A stretch of 64,000 bases of DNA from Paramacrobiotus metropolitanus (Eukaryota > Tardigrada > Eutardigrada > Parachela > Macrobiotidae): NCBI RefSeq assembly GCF_019649055.1, contig NW_026570238.1, positions 930,001-994,000 on the forward strand, given 5' to 3'. Positions 53,277 through 61,686 of this stretch are shown one piece after another (the first letter of the stretch is position 1; each line of letters starts with the position of its first letter). The translations under genes and the position numbers were made by a program. The notes beneath the pieces are model-generated. The model searched no databases and was not told the origin of the DNA. It saw nothing but the letters and a program-made list of their open reading frames with translations.

Positions 53277-55425
53277 TTAGAACAAACGTTGTCGATTATG
53301 GAACTGCTTCGCAGTCATCTCGCCGGCTGGCACGCGAGTGATGTTGCCGTCCACAGCAACGACAACACCGCTTGGCTTCCGAACGCCACCCAGCAACTGC
53401 ATACCCTCGGCGGGACCCTCCGCTTCACGGGGCCGGATGAAATCAATGCTGGCTGAAAACATAAATAACTGCGGCTCTGTTATACACTAAAGTTGTAAAA
53501 ATAAAGTACCGTTGCTTGGTTGGTCAGACGATGCCGAAGACGATGATGACGAAGGATCTTGCGCAGCGGCTGGGCGCTGTCCACTACGTGCAGCACGTTC
53601 TTCAGCGAAGCGACGCCGGTGTGCCGCTATCGCACGGTCATACGCTACAAGTGTTAACAACCCATAGAATGTACATTTGCTTGAGTGTGTGTGTGTACGC
53701 GTTCAACGCCTTACCTCTGCGACTTGCCAAGAACGATGGTGAGCACGCTGAACCTGGCGGGCCGATGGCTATACGATGCTGTGGACGTGGCGTTGGCGGC
53801 TGGCTGGGGTTCACCCCATTAGGTCGTCCCAGGCAGATACGTTTTGAGCCTCCGGCACCACGACGCACTGCTAAACACATGAATGCAAAGTTATGCGTAT
53901 GTGCATGGTATAGTATTTGTACTCAGAATACGGTACCTGGTTGAACAGAGCGCGGTGGGGTTGGGCTTGGTGTCCGTCGATGAACCGGTGCGGTTGTTCG
54001 TGTACCGCGAGATCCGCGCGCTCCACGTGCTGTACGTCCACGTCGTGCCCCACGCGAGCAGACGGCAGTTCCCGGGGTTCTACTTGGGGATCGAGTGCGC
54101 TGCACTTCAGCGGCAGCCGTACGGCCGCGGGTCGACACACCTTTTCCACGCCCACGAATGGCCCGTCCAGGCTGCATAACACGTCCAAGCGTGCCTACAA
54201 CAAAACAGTTCTGTGCATAATTAAGAAGTAAACGCAGTAGAATACCTACACGAAGTCGGACTGGTCGGGGTCGGCGCGACTTCTTCATCTTCGTCAGACG
54301 ACTCCAGCGCCAAAGGACGCTTCCACCCAGCGTGGCCGGTTGGTTTCACGGATACGGCCGTTGCAGAACGCTGTGGTGCGGCAGCTGGTACATACAGGTT
54401 TTGGCGGCGCTGTTTCTGATAGTTCAGATATTTAGCCAGGTTACCGTCTGGGCTGAACCGTGGATCGTTGCGCAAGTTCTCCTCCCGCGCATACTGGACA
54501 AGGTCAAGATCCCGCGGCATGACGGTTACGCGATTCGCATGATCAGCTGCTGCGGCGCCCTTCTCGCAAGTCTTAATAAAGAAGAACTCCATCTTTTCCT
54601 GTAAAGCAAATAGCGCAGCGGAGTGGATTGAAAAGTCAGGGCGCATGCTTTCCATGATCTCCCGCACGAGGCGCTGAAATGCCATGCGACCGCAAATTAA
54701 CTCAACAGAATTCATTCTTTCGCGAAGTTTTCGCATGGCTTCGCGTCCAAGTCGGCGGGTCAAAATGCGGTCCGAGTCCGGCGCACGTGTCGACGAGCCA
54801 GCTGCACTCACTGCACGCGCACCACTGTCAGCAGTCGTACCACTGGCACTACTATGTGGTGCATCTTCGTCAGGTTCCGCGGCATCGGACTGCACAGCGA
54901 TGTCCATACCGTCCTCGGGCTCCTCTCCAACACCCATTTCCTCCAAATCCGCCCGGTTGGCTGCCGCGTCCGCTTCGTCTGCTCCTTCATCGCCGGCTAG
55001 CTCCACACTATCAACCGCTGGAGTACGAACCGCGCTTATCATACGGTTCACGGCCGCCAGTGTGCTAGAAAAAAAAATCGATTTTGGTCAGCACTTACTG
55101 TAACGTACACGATTATGCACAATGACTACCAAATTCGAATATTTCATTTGCACAATTGGAAGTTATTGCACCGCGTACTGTACCTCATCGACGACTCGTC
55201 TCCGGTCTGTGCGGCTGTGTGTGGCTCACTGTGTCCGAATGTGCCGGCTTGGGGCTGTGGAGTGGCATTCTCCTCTTCATCAGAGGAGTCGCTGTCCCCG
55301 ATGTCCGTGGTCAGTGGTTTACCAGTCTTACGACGAATCACATGCTCCGTAGACGATGGGGGTGTGGTACGGGGTAGCCCGGTTGAGACGGGCAGCAGCT
55401 CCGGGATCTCCATGGAATCTTCCAT
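53277..55425 (-). CDS. histone H3-fold protein with acidic N-terminal and RG-rich C-terminal extensions
   Basis: Six exons in phase, 593 residues: 55184-55425, 54250-55064, 53937-54194, 53715-53870, 53510-53644, 53277-53452. Residues about 192-272 align without gaps to the H3 core: N-S-V-E-L-I...AFQRLVREI (alpha-N/alpha-1), then HSAALFALQEKMEFFFI (alpha-2), then ANRVTVMPRDLDLV (loop 2/alpha-3). Canonical H3 has LPFQRLVREI, FQSSAVMALQE and KRVTIMPKDIQL. The basic H3 tail is replaced by about 190 residues rich in Asp, Glu, Ala and Ser. The C-terminal 300 residues include an RG/RGR tract and a Ser run, then a compact end (MTAKQFHNRQRLF). A centromeric-H3-like or other specialised variant is possible, but loop 1 shows no CENP-A insertion. 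Coding sequence is notably GC-rich. An upstream exon is possible, because an acceptor-like tract precedes the ATG. Confidence 0.75.
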
Positions 55426-55464
55426 CTTCAACAAAAAAAAAGATATTAATACTCATTAACAAAC

Positions 55465-55683
55465 AAAATGCACCGAATACTTGCTCTAAACCGTCCTATA
55501 CCATAATTGCTGTATATGAGTACAGTATATGTGAAGAGTGTAAAATTTCGAATTTGGTAAGCAACTTGATCTACGAATACCATAACTAGTATGAAATGCC
55601 AACCAAAATCGAACTTTTATTTTTTCAGCAGAATCTGTACAATAACCATGTTTTTACACCTCAGAATACGTCGCTATCACAGT
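55465..55683. repeat. 219-bp tandem unit, copy 1
   Basis: Starts with AAAATGCACCGAATACT, contains TGTAAAATTTCGAATTTGG, then CCAACCAAAATCGAA, and ends near CACCTCAGAATACG. The adjacent copy repeats these landmarks in the same order with scattered substitutions. Confidence 0.75.
55542..55617. promoter_or_regulatory. inverted-repeat element, copy 1
   Basis: Left arm 55542-55563 (AAAATTTCGAATTTGGT then AAGCA), loop 33 nt, right arm 55597-55617 (TGCC then AACCAAAATCGAACTTTT). The arms pair with a few mismatches. Function is unknown; compare copies at 55750, 59626 and 62611. Confidence 0.6.
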
Positions 55684-55885
55684 AAAATGCACCGAATACT
55701 GCATCCTACATTACAACCTATGTATAAGTACAGTACATATGAATAATGTAAAATTTCGAATTTGGTAAGCAACTTGATCTACGAATACCATACCAGAACG
55801 TGATGCCAACCAAAATCGAATTTTTATTATTTCGTAAAAATCTGTACAGTAATTATTTTTTTTTTACACCGCAGAACGTAACATA
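55684..55885. repeat. 219-bp tandem unit, copy 2 (slightly shorter)
   Basis: Repeats the landmarks of copy 1, beginning AAAATGCACCGAATACT at 55684 and ending near CACCGCAGAACG. Divergence of the two copies is moderate, so the duplication is not brand new. Confidence 0.75.
55750..55825. promoter_or_regulatory. inverted-repeat element, copy 2
   Basis: Left arm 55750-55771, loop 32 nt, right arm 55804-55825 (TGCC then AACCAAAATCGAATTTTT). It is the tandem partner of copy 1 and the copy nearest the 3' end of the LRR gene (190 bases downstream of its stop). Confidence 0.6.
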
Positions 55886-56014
55886 TCCCAAAAACAGAAG
55901 ATCACATTATCAAAATGGAAGCGCAGACATCAGAGATTCAAACTACAGAATCTGTACAGAAACAAGTATGTACAAAACTGAAACTAATTTGTACAAAAAG
56001 CATATGTACAGTAA

Positions 56015-56641
56015 TTAAAGGTCGGTATGCTCATTAACCACCGACATGATAGCGTGGGCTACAGGAGCGCAACGACGCTTAAGAAAAACCACTGCGCTTG
56101 ATATGGCCGCAATCAGGGTAATTACGCCGATGATGGCGAAAACGACGTTGGGCACATTGAACGCGCTGTCGGGCTCGTCGGTCGGCGGCTTGGTCATCGG
56201 TGCCGGATCATGGTTCGCGGTGGTGGTTGACGCGGGTTTGCTCGGCGATATACTCGTGCCCGAATCAGTCGTGTTCAGCGGCACGGTCGTTGTGGCTGTG
56301 ACGGGGAGCCGTCCACAGTCTGATAAGACCGTAAAGTTGACGGTCGCGGGCTCTCCACAATCCAGGATCGGATTACCACGGGCATCGAACAGGCGCAGCC
56401 GCGGGAAAAATCGGGCAAGAGCAGCGTACGGGACACTATACAGCCTGTTCTTCTGGAACAGGACGACCTGCACCCAGTGTTCTGCAGCGCGCAGTGTGGG
56501 CAGAGTAGTCAAGTCCCGCCCGCCGCAGTTCACCACGCCCTCGATGCGCTCGCACTGACAGTGGCTGAAACAGCGCGTCCATACACCGCACGCGCTGCTG
56601 GCCACTGACAGCAAGACCAAGACCTGAAGTAGGCGGTGCAT
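56015..56641 (-). CDS. type I membrane glycoprotein with leucine-rich-repeat N-cap
   Basis: A single exon of 208 residues. A signal peptide (LLQVLVLLSVASSACG) is followed by an LRR N-terminal cap (CFSHCQCERIEGVVNCGG) and LRR-like strands (LTTLPTLRAAEH; LYSVPYAALARFFPRLRLFD). A short Cys pair (DCGEPAT...LSDCG) follows, then a Ser/Thr/Pro stalk, one membrane helix (about residues 162-186, VVFAIIGVITLIAAISSAVV) and a short cytoplasmic tail. LRR cap plus stalk plus helix is typical of small cell-surface adhesion or binding proteins. It is intronless, unlike the host genes in this window, and lies directly beside the virus-like block, so it may be cargo of that element. The ATG was chosen just after an acceptor-like tract (TTTTGTTGCAG), so a leader intron cannot be excluded. 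No known gene assigned. Confidence 0.7.
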   Translation of the reverse strand: MHRLLQVLVLLSVASSACGVWTRCFSHCQCERIEGVVNCGGRDLTTLPTLRAAEHWVQVVLFQKNRLYSVPYAALARFFPRLRLFDARGNPILDCGEPATVNFTVLSDCGRLPVTATTTVPLNTTDSGTSISPSKPASTTTANHDPAPMTKPPTDEPDSAFNVPNVVFAIIGVITLIAAISSAVVFLKRRCAPVAHAIMSVVNEHTDL

Positions 56642-56704
56642 CTGCAACAAAACGATGAGTTAACAGCATTCTGACTTTGAACGCATATTCAACCAGATAC
56701 GCAG

Positions 56705-56709
<5 letters not shown>

Positions 56710-56741
<32 letters not shown>
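56710..56741. repeat. (CA)n microsatellite
   Basis: An uninterrupted run of about 16 CA units, in the spacer between the LRR gene and the first plus-strand gene of the virus-like block. Confidence 0.95.
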
Positions 56742-56745
<4 letters not shown>

Positions 56746-56822
56746 GTAGTTCTGCCGAAACTTTTGCCGATGTACCGTGCCACTGAAGATATATTCGCCG
56801 TTATTTTCACGCGAGTTTGAGA

Positions 56823-57575
56823 ATGTCTTTAGAAAACGCCGCTAACGCTCTGTTCCCGGTCGGAACTGGAGAACGTATGATGAAAAACGGTGTTGTATAC
56901 TACAGCACCGTTCAGCAGGACGACGTTCATATGCTACAAGGAGTTTATCGGGATCTTTTTGCCCGTTTTACAGACGCTCAAAAGTATTATCCTGATCTCA
57001 CTATTGGTGTTAGAGCGCAGTTTGTTAAGGAAACTTGGTTCCATCAACAGCCGCTTGGAGAAGTAGCGTTTGCACTGTATCCTAAAGAGGAAAAGGGGAC
57101 TAATATCGCCTTCCGAGAGAATCCAACTAAGTGTACGGATGAAAATTGGAAAGAATGGCGCCCCATCGTTCGCGATTTGGCACACGGTCGTATGCGGAAC
57201 TATTTAAAGTATCACATCAAGAAATGGCGCAAAGCCTGCCCCAGTGTCGGCTATCGTATCCAGCAAGTTATTACTTTCGAGTGCCCTGACGGTAGTGGTG
57301 TCAAAGTTTGGAATGAGACATGCACTGGCATATGTGATGACGACGACGATATCCGTCCTCCAGTACCAAAATTCGACTATTTTTATCAACGGGTGGACAA
57401 GTTCGAAAAGCTGAAGAAACTGGAACAGGGACGAGTTCCTTTCACTCAACCGGAGGATCTGGGAGAAGAGAAACGAGATACGGTGGGCGGGTTTACACCA
57501 CCGGTACATCCATCTTGGGGCGACGAGTTTGACGGAAAGCCGGCCGACTTACTCATTTTTGACGATGCCAACTGA
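56823..57575 (+). CDS. unknown 250-residue protein, first gene of the virus-like block
   Basis: Intronless and soluble. The first half has mixed alpha/beta character and several aromatic residues. A Cys/Asp stretch follows (TCTGICDDDDDIRPPVP), then an acidic Pro/Gly-rich tail ending DLLIFDDAN. No signal peptide, membrane segment or catalytic motif is recognised. It is transcribed toward the packaging ATPase and lies 99 bases before the next frame. The ATG at 56823 was chosen because it is the first in frame; the frame opens only two codons earlier. It may be an element-specific accessory or replication-associated protein, but no function is assigned. Confidence 0.75.
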   Translation: MSLENAANALFPVGTGERMMKNGVVYYSTVQQDDVHMLQGVYRDLFARFTDAQKYYPDLTIGVRAQFVKETWFHQQPLGEVAFALYPKEEKGTNIAFRENPTKCTDENWKEWRPIVRDLAHGRMRNYLKYHIKKWRKACPSVGYRIQQVITFECPDGSGVKVWNETCTGICDDDDDIRPPVPKFDYFYQRVDKFEKLKKLEQGRVPFTQPEDLGEEKRDTVGGFTPPVHPSWGDEFDGKPADLLIFDDAN

Positions 57576-57674
57576 TCAACTACGACTGGTATGTTTTTGT
57601 TGTGTAAATTCAGTTTGAAATTTCCGGTTTGAAATCAAATTTTTAATTTTGAAATTTTTTGATCCATAGAAACC

Positions 57675-57920
57675 ATGGACCCTGAAACGCCACCACCGAT
57701 TCCCGTAGAGGAAAAGAACTCGCGGGGAATACTCATTTGGGCTCTATTTTACGCCATACCGTTTGTGTTTTCTCAACTTTTCCGCTTAGGTGCTGTCATT
57801 GTATTAAGAGTTACTGATCGATTTCCTATCCACAACATCATTATGCCTCTGATTTCGTTTGTTTTAAATGAATCACGTCGTTTGCTACTCGGACGTAATA
57901 ATGGAAGTGCAGTTGAATGA
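57675..57920 (+). CDS. small single-helix membrane protein, 81 residues
   Basis: A Pro-rich acidic N-terminus (MDPETPPPIPVEEKN) is followed by a hydrophobic region (about residues 20-60, ILIWALFYAIPFVFSQLF) and a basic end. It overlaps the start of the packaging ATPase gene by 20 bases (if the ATPase begins at 57901), a compact arrangement typical of viruses. In related elements small membrane proteins sit at this position, but no homology is recognisable. Confidence 0.6.
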   Translation: MDPETPPPIPVEEKNSRGILIWALFYAIPFVFSQLFRLGAVIVLRVTDRFPIHNIIMPLISFVLNESRRLLLGRNNGSAVE

Positions 57921-58560
57921 TGTGTTTTATCACCCAACTTCTATGTTAATCAGTGGGAATTCTGGTTCTGGTAAAACCACGTTTGTGGCAAATATTCTCC
58001 GATTTAATAAACTCTCGCAAGTTCCGGAACGGGTTTATTGGTTTTATAAACAGTATCAGTCATTATACGATCAACTTGTAAAGGAAGGATTTCCAATTAC
58101 TTTTATCGAAGGTTTGCCAGAAGAAATTTCAAAGCCGAATTTTTTTGATAAAAAACAAGTTAACGTTTGTGTGATTGACGACTTGCACCTAGAAGAAAAA
58201 ACAAGCAAACACGTTGCCCAACTATTTTGCAACGGTGGACGCCATTCCAATACAACGGTCATCTATCTGACACAAAATCTGTTTTTTAAACAGAGTTTTG
58301 GTCGAGATATACGGCTAAACGCCAAAGTCATTGTTTGTTTTAAAAATCCTCAGGACCGACAGCAACTACAAATCTTAGGACGCCAACCTTTTCCTAATAA
58401 ACTTAATTATTTCATGGAAGCCGTCACAGCCGCTTTTGAGAAGCCTTTTGGTTATATTGTAATTGATTTGCAACACAATATAAGCGATCGATATCGACTG
58501 AAATCGTCGATTTTCGGAGAGAACTTTCCTGGCTATACTGAAGTTTATCTACCGGCATAA
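57901..58560 (+). CDS. FtsK/HerA-type genome-packaging ATPase
   Basis: 219 residues from the ATG at 57901; an upstream in-frame ATG at 57868 would add 11 and overlap the previous gene more. The Walker A motif G-N-S-G-S-G-K-T is about 19 residues from the start. The Walker B motif is V-C-V-I-D-D-L-H, and a sensor-like polar strand follows (TTVIYLTQN). This is the A32/FtsK-HerA ATPase family that pumps genomes into double jelly-roll capsids of Polintons, adintoviruses and virophages. Length fits the family (200-260). The stop overlaps the next start by one base (TAATG). Confidence 0.88.
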   Translation: MEVQLNDVFYHPTSMLISGNSGSGKTTFVANILRFNKLSQVPERVYWFYKQYQSLYDQLVKEGFPITFIEGLPEEISKPNFFDKKQVNVCVIDDLHLEEKTSKHVAQLFCNGGRHSNTTVIYLTQNLFFKQSFGRDIRLNAKVIVCFKNPQDRQQLQILGRQPFPNKLNYFMEAVTAAFEKPFGYIVIDLQHNISDRYRLKSSIFGENFPGYTEVYLPA

Positions 58561-58889
58561 TGGAGCGAAGTAAAACCGTTTCCAATATTGATTTATTGTC
58601 ATCAATAGCTAAGAGCAAGCCGAAACTTGCGAAAGCGATTATTAAAAATTCGGAAGACACTTTGATTGATGCCATTTCTGAATGTGCGCTCCAGATTGTT
58701 GAAGGCACGGTTCCCGTTTCTGAATCGTCGAAAGCTCAGCGAGTTCGACGTTTATTGCCCTATTTAAAGTTATTGTCTAAAAAGTCTGTGTCCCGAAAAA
58801 CTAAACGAAGTTTTCTGTTAGCAAAAGGCTTTGCTTTATTGTCTTTAATCCTACCTCCTGTGCTTAATTTTGTTTTGGGAAACGCTTGA
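58560..58889 (+). CDS. small basic virion-associated protein, 109 residues
   Basis: The start codon shares its A with the ATPase stop. The N-terminal half is helical (LLSSIAKSKPKLAKAIIKN), followed by a conserved-looking core (CALQIVEGTVPVSESSKAQ) and a Lys/Arg-rich stretch with R-R-L-L-P-Y-L-K-L-L-S-K-K-S-V-S. The hydrophobic C-terminus reads LSLILPPVLNFVLG. Small proteins of this build (I-V/L-x-G-x-V-P, then R-R...L-x-x-L-x-x-K-x-V-S) recur next to capsid genes in animal Polinton/adintovirus elements. A core or membrane-active role like adenovirus pX/pVI is proposed in that literature; here it is inference. Confidence 0.7.
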   Translation: MERSKTVSNIDLLSSIAKSKPKLAKAIIKNSEDTLIDAISECALQIVEGTVPVSESSKAQRVRRLLPYLKLLSKKSVSRKTKRSFLLAKGFALLSLILPPVLNFVLGNA

Positions 58890-58891
58890 AA

Positions 58892-59674
58892 ATGGCACGA
58901 CGAATGTTTTTGTTAAATGAAGAACAGCTACGTGCTGTCAGGAAATCGCGAAGCCTGTCTCCCGTTCCTGTACAGCCTACACATGCTCATCTGGACTATT
59001 ATGCGAGTCCATTGACCAAGTCATACCGAGATATGACAAACTCACTGCAGAATCCGACAATGACTAGCAGACAGCGTTTAAATGCACATAGCGACGCTAT
59101 GGAGCGGTACAACAATTATATAGGACAGGCTACACTGCCTATGCAGCATCATCCAGCGCAGCATCCTTTCGACGAAACTGATGCTGCAACGCATGGTAGC
59201 GATAAGTCCACAGATAGAGTGGTTTTTCTACTACCTGAGAAGCAACAGAACAACGCACGCCATTTGCTAACGCACTTACAAAAGTACGGTAATTTTTCAA
59301 TTGGGAAAAACCTGGAACTTGCAGTAAACGGGATTTTGAAAAACGGTACGAACGTTGTGGATTTAATCCGTTGGCTAACTACATCTACAAATCCAGGACC
59401 TTCACAAACTCCTCCAAATGGAATAGAAGAAGTATTCGAGGCAATGAAAAGTTGCAATGCGCCGGCTACGTTATTGCCGAATATGCAGCGTCGTAGAGCA
59501 TATTTAGATTTTGAACCTTCCGATTTTTCTTTTAATACGCCAGAACGAAACAGCAGTGGCAAACGAAGAAGCAAAGCCACCCCAGTTACGGTTCGAAAAA
59601 CTGGAAACATTTTGGCTAAATCATCAAAATTTCGATTTTGGTGTGCATCTATGTTAACAAACCAACTCTGTTGA
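58892..59674 (+). CDS. putative scaffold-like structural protein, 260 residues
   Basis: Starts two bases after the previous stop. The N-terminal part is disordered and Ser/Pro-rich. A helical domain at about residues 110-170 follows (VVFLLPEKQQNNARHLLTHL then LAVNGILKNGTNVVDLIRWL). This P-x-x-x-x-x-K/N-A-x-x-L-L-x-H-L...G-x-N-V-V-D-L-I pattern recurs in Polinton/adintovirus cassettes beside the capsid genes. The C-terminus is basic. The last 16 codons lie in the left arm and loop of inverted-repeat copy 3, so the end of this protein is constrained by that element. Confidence 0.7.
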   Translation: MARRMFLLNEEQLRAVRKSRSLSPVPVQPTHAHLDYYASPLTKSYRDMTNSLQNPTMTSRQRLNAHSDAMERYNNYIGQATLPMQHHPAQHPFDETDAATHGSDKSTDRVVFLLPEKQQNNARHLLTHLQKYGNFSIGKNLELAVNGILKNGTNVVDLIRWLTTSTNPGPSQTPPNGIEEVFEAMKSCNAPATLLPNMQRRRAYLDFEPSDFSFNTPERNSSGKRRSKATPVTVRKTGNILAKSSKFRFWCASMLTNQLC

Positions 59675-59702
59675 TTGTATTGCCTACCAAAATCGAATTT
59701 TT
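59626..59702. promoter_or_regulatory. inverted-repeat element, copy 3, between convergent genes
   Basis: Left arm 59626-59647 (AAAATTTCGATTTTGGT then GTGCA), loop 33 nt, right arm 59681-59702 (TGCC then TACCAAAATCGAATTTTT). It lies at the 3' ends of both convergent transcription units: inside the last codons of the plus gene and 85 bases beyond the protease stop. A bidirectional 3'-end or insulator role is possible. Confidence 0.65.
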
Positions 59703-59747
59703 CCGAGATATGCAAACTGTCGTGTGTGTTCAAGTGTTTAAGAGTCA

Positions 59748-59753
59748 AATAAA
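59748..59753 (+). terminator. polyadenylation signal for plus-strand virus-like genes
   Basis: AATAAA lies 74 bases after the last plus-strand stop codon and just beyond inverted-repeat copy 3. Confidence 0.5.
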
Positions 59754-59786
59754 TTCCGGAACCAAACGACGTTCTTTTTCCGCATT

Positions 59787-60347
59787 TTAATAGATAACCT
59801 TATACATAGGCAGAGAATATTGCTGCTTTTTCGGCATATGCTTCAAACATTTTCGAGGGTTTTTACACACATGCAATTTCCTCTTAGCAAAAGCATACAG
59901 CATTTTATCATTGAATTGCAGTCTTTTGGGGTATTCAAACTTATTTACAATTTCACGTAACGTAAGACCGCGACAAGAGTAATAAAGAAAAAATACAGAG
60001 AAGAGACCACAAAGTTTAGACTGAGGATGTTGGAGTTGGATCCGATTTTCCTGATAATGTCCATTGGTAGCCGGAAAATTTTCCGAGATAAATTTGTCAA
60101 ACTCCATGCCGTAAAATAAAGAAGACTTACCAAAAGAATCAAAGAAAACGACATTTTTACTGTTCTTAGCAAATATAGCTAGCCAATGCTGTCCGGGTTC
60201 CGCGTGCTTGTCCGAGTTCACAATCAGTGCGAGCGGAAATTTTGGACTGGACACGGTTGGTAGCGTGTCTCGTGAGAACACTCCGAGGAATATTCTCTGA
60301 AGACAGCTATCGTGCTGCACGATATCTAGAAGCTTGATATTATTCAT
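59787..60347 (-). CDS. adenain-type cysteine protease (C5/ULP1-like)
   Basis: 186 residues from the ATG at 60347, two bases after the capsid gene stop. The catalytic His is in GQHWLAIF, the Asp in VVFFDSFGK, and Gln plus Cys in HPQSKLCGLFSVFF: the H-D-Q-C order of adenovirus maturation proteases and of Polinton PRO. It is expected to process capsid and core proteins during virion maturation. A Cys/His/Lys-rich C-terminus (LHVCKNPRKCLKHMPKK) may bind nucleic acid. Length fits the family (about 190-210). Confidence 0.88.
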   Translation of the reverse strand: MNNIKLLDIVQHDSCLQRIFLGVFSRDTLPTVSSPKFPLALIVNSDKHAEPGQHWLAIFAKNSKNVVFFDSFGKSSLFYGMEFDKFISENFPATNGHYQENRIQLQHPQSKLCGLFSVFFLYYSCRGLTLREIVNKFEYPKRLQFNDKMLYAFAKRKLHVCKNPRKCLKHMPKKQQYSLPMYKVIY

Positions 60348-60349
60348 GT

Positions 60350-61675
60350 TTAAGCACGTTTGTATGGGCAATAAACGTTCCGTCGTGCGTCAATTTCTAC
60401 GAGGGCGTTCTTATTGAAATAGACCAATACGGAAAGAGTGGCAGTCGTTTGAGCCGAAAAAGATAAGGACAATCCTAGAACTCCTTTTTTCGTAGGATTT
60501 ATGCACGTGTGGTCTCCAATATCAGGTTCAAGGTTAAAACCGAAAATTGCATAACCTTTGGCCCAATCTTTTTGATCAAACGCCAGTGTTGAGTTCTTGT
60601 AAACCATACCGGTTGTTTCCAAGAGACTCAGGTACCCGTCGCGTGTGTTTGTAGCTGAAACCTCTAAGGCTTTCCCAGGAAACGGTTCGGAATTGACATA
60701 AGTGATAATCTGGCTCAGTTCATAGGGCTGAAAATTATACGGGTTGCGAGTTAAGTTTCCTCCAACGGCCTCCGACAAAACTAGAGCAACGAAAAGTTGC
60801 TTAGGGATGACTCCCCGAAATAAGTCGTCACGAGACCAATGACTGCTTCCAGATGGGATGGTCATCTCGAGAACATGTGATTCCACGTAAGGAATCATTA
60901 CATTTCGTTTTTGAAGCATAATCTCATGAGCCAGCAAAAACTCAGGGTCCAGCTTGACTTTGCGCAGTTTAAGCGTTGCCCGTTTTATGACAATTTTCAA
61001 ATCAAGTGGCGCTTGAGGACAAAGCAACGCAAACTTGTCTTTAGATCGTGCCAATACTAATTTCAAGTCCACTTTAGGTGGAATAAGACGTGACTGGTTC
61101 GCTAAGTCACTAGGAAATTTCATAAATAAATGCCATGAATTTCCGCCCTCGATCATGCCACGGCGCGTAAGGAACCCATCATTCAAAACTAGATTGTTTG
61201 GATTAGCTGCAGGCAGTGTAATATAATTCACGTCAAAGCTTCCGGCAGTGTCCAAAACAAAACCAGAGCTTAACAGCTGTGTTCGACCTTCAGAGCCAAA
61301 ATTCAATAGGTTTTCGAAGTAGGATGAGTAATGTGATAAGGAAGGAACAGATGAGACAGTCTCACTGTTTAATAAAAGTTCATGTCCGCTAAATAGGCTA
61401 CGTGTAAAGTTGTTAACGACGCCCCAGTTCAAATCAGCGGCAGGAGCGGCTCCTGCAGTGGTTAAAACAGTTACATCCAGTAAAATAGTGCTGTTTGCTA
61501 GATCTATCATTTCCTCTGGGGTTCCCGGAACCTCCCAAGCAATCGTATCCACGTTCAAAGTATTTCCTATTGGATTATAGGAAACATACTTCGCGGATTC
61601 GATTGCCGTTTGAGTAGGCGGCAAAGAAAAATGGTCCAATTCCGATTTTAAACACAAAGGTGTATTAGCCTCCAT
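60350..61675 (-). CDS. double jelly-roll major capsid protein
   Basis: 441 residues, intact. Family landmarks are present: an N-terminal beta strand region with E-M-I-D-L-A-N-S-T (commonly D-Y-L-D-L), then VVNNFTRSLFSGHELLLNS (commonly V-N-N-x-L-H-S-L-F-S-x-V-x-V-x-L-N), then YFENLLNFG and FVLDTAG. A second beta-rich half has FRGVIPKQLFVALV and YLSLLETTGM. The hexon-like trimer of this protein forms the icosahedral shell in Polintons, adintoviruses and virophages. It lies between the protease and core genes in the same transcriptional direction. Confidence 0.88.
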   Translation of the reverse strand: MEANTPLCLKSELDHFSLPPTQTAIESAKYVSYNPIGNTLNVDTIAWEVPGTPEEMIDLANSTILLDVTVLTTAGAAPAADLNWGVVNNFTRSLFSGHELLLNSETVSSVPSLSHYSSYFENLLNFGSEGRTQLLSSGFVLDTAGSFDVNYITLPAANPNNLVLNDGFLTRRGMIEGGNSWHLFMKFPSDLANQSRLIPPKVDLKLVLARSKDKFALLCPQAPLDLKIVIKRATLKLRKVKLDPEFLLAHEIMLQKRNVMIPYVESHVLEMTIPSGSSHWSRDDLFRGVIPKQLFVALVLSEAVGGNLTRNPYNFQPYELSQIITYVNSEPFPGKALEVSATNTRDGYLSLLETTGMVYKNSTLAFDQKDWAKGYAIFGFNLEPDIGDHTCINPTKKGVLGLSLSFSAQTTATLSVLVYFNKNALVEIDARRNVYCPYKRA

Positions 61676-61686
61676 TCTCGTGAGAG

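Larger units (their letters stand above)
55426..56014. other. spacer with duplicated inverted-repeat unit
   Basis: The spacer between the 5' end of the histone-fold gene and the 3' end of the LRR gene is occupied almost entirely by two copies of a 219-bp unit, each holding one inverted-repeat element. No coding sequence. Confidence 0.6.

Noticed and set aside
56046-56558. 170-codon plus-strand frame across the LRR gene
   Set aside because: It is antisense to a coherent signal peptide, LRR cap and membrane helix; its own translation shows no domain.
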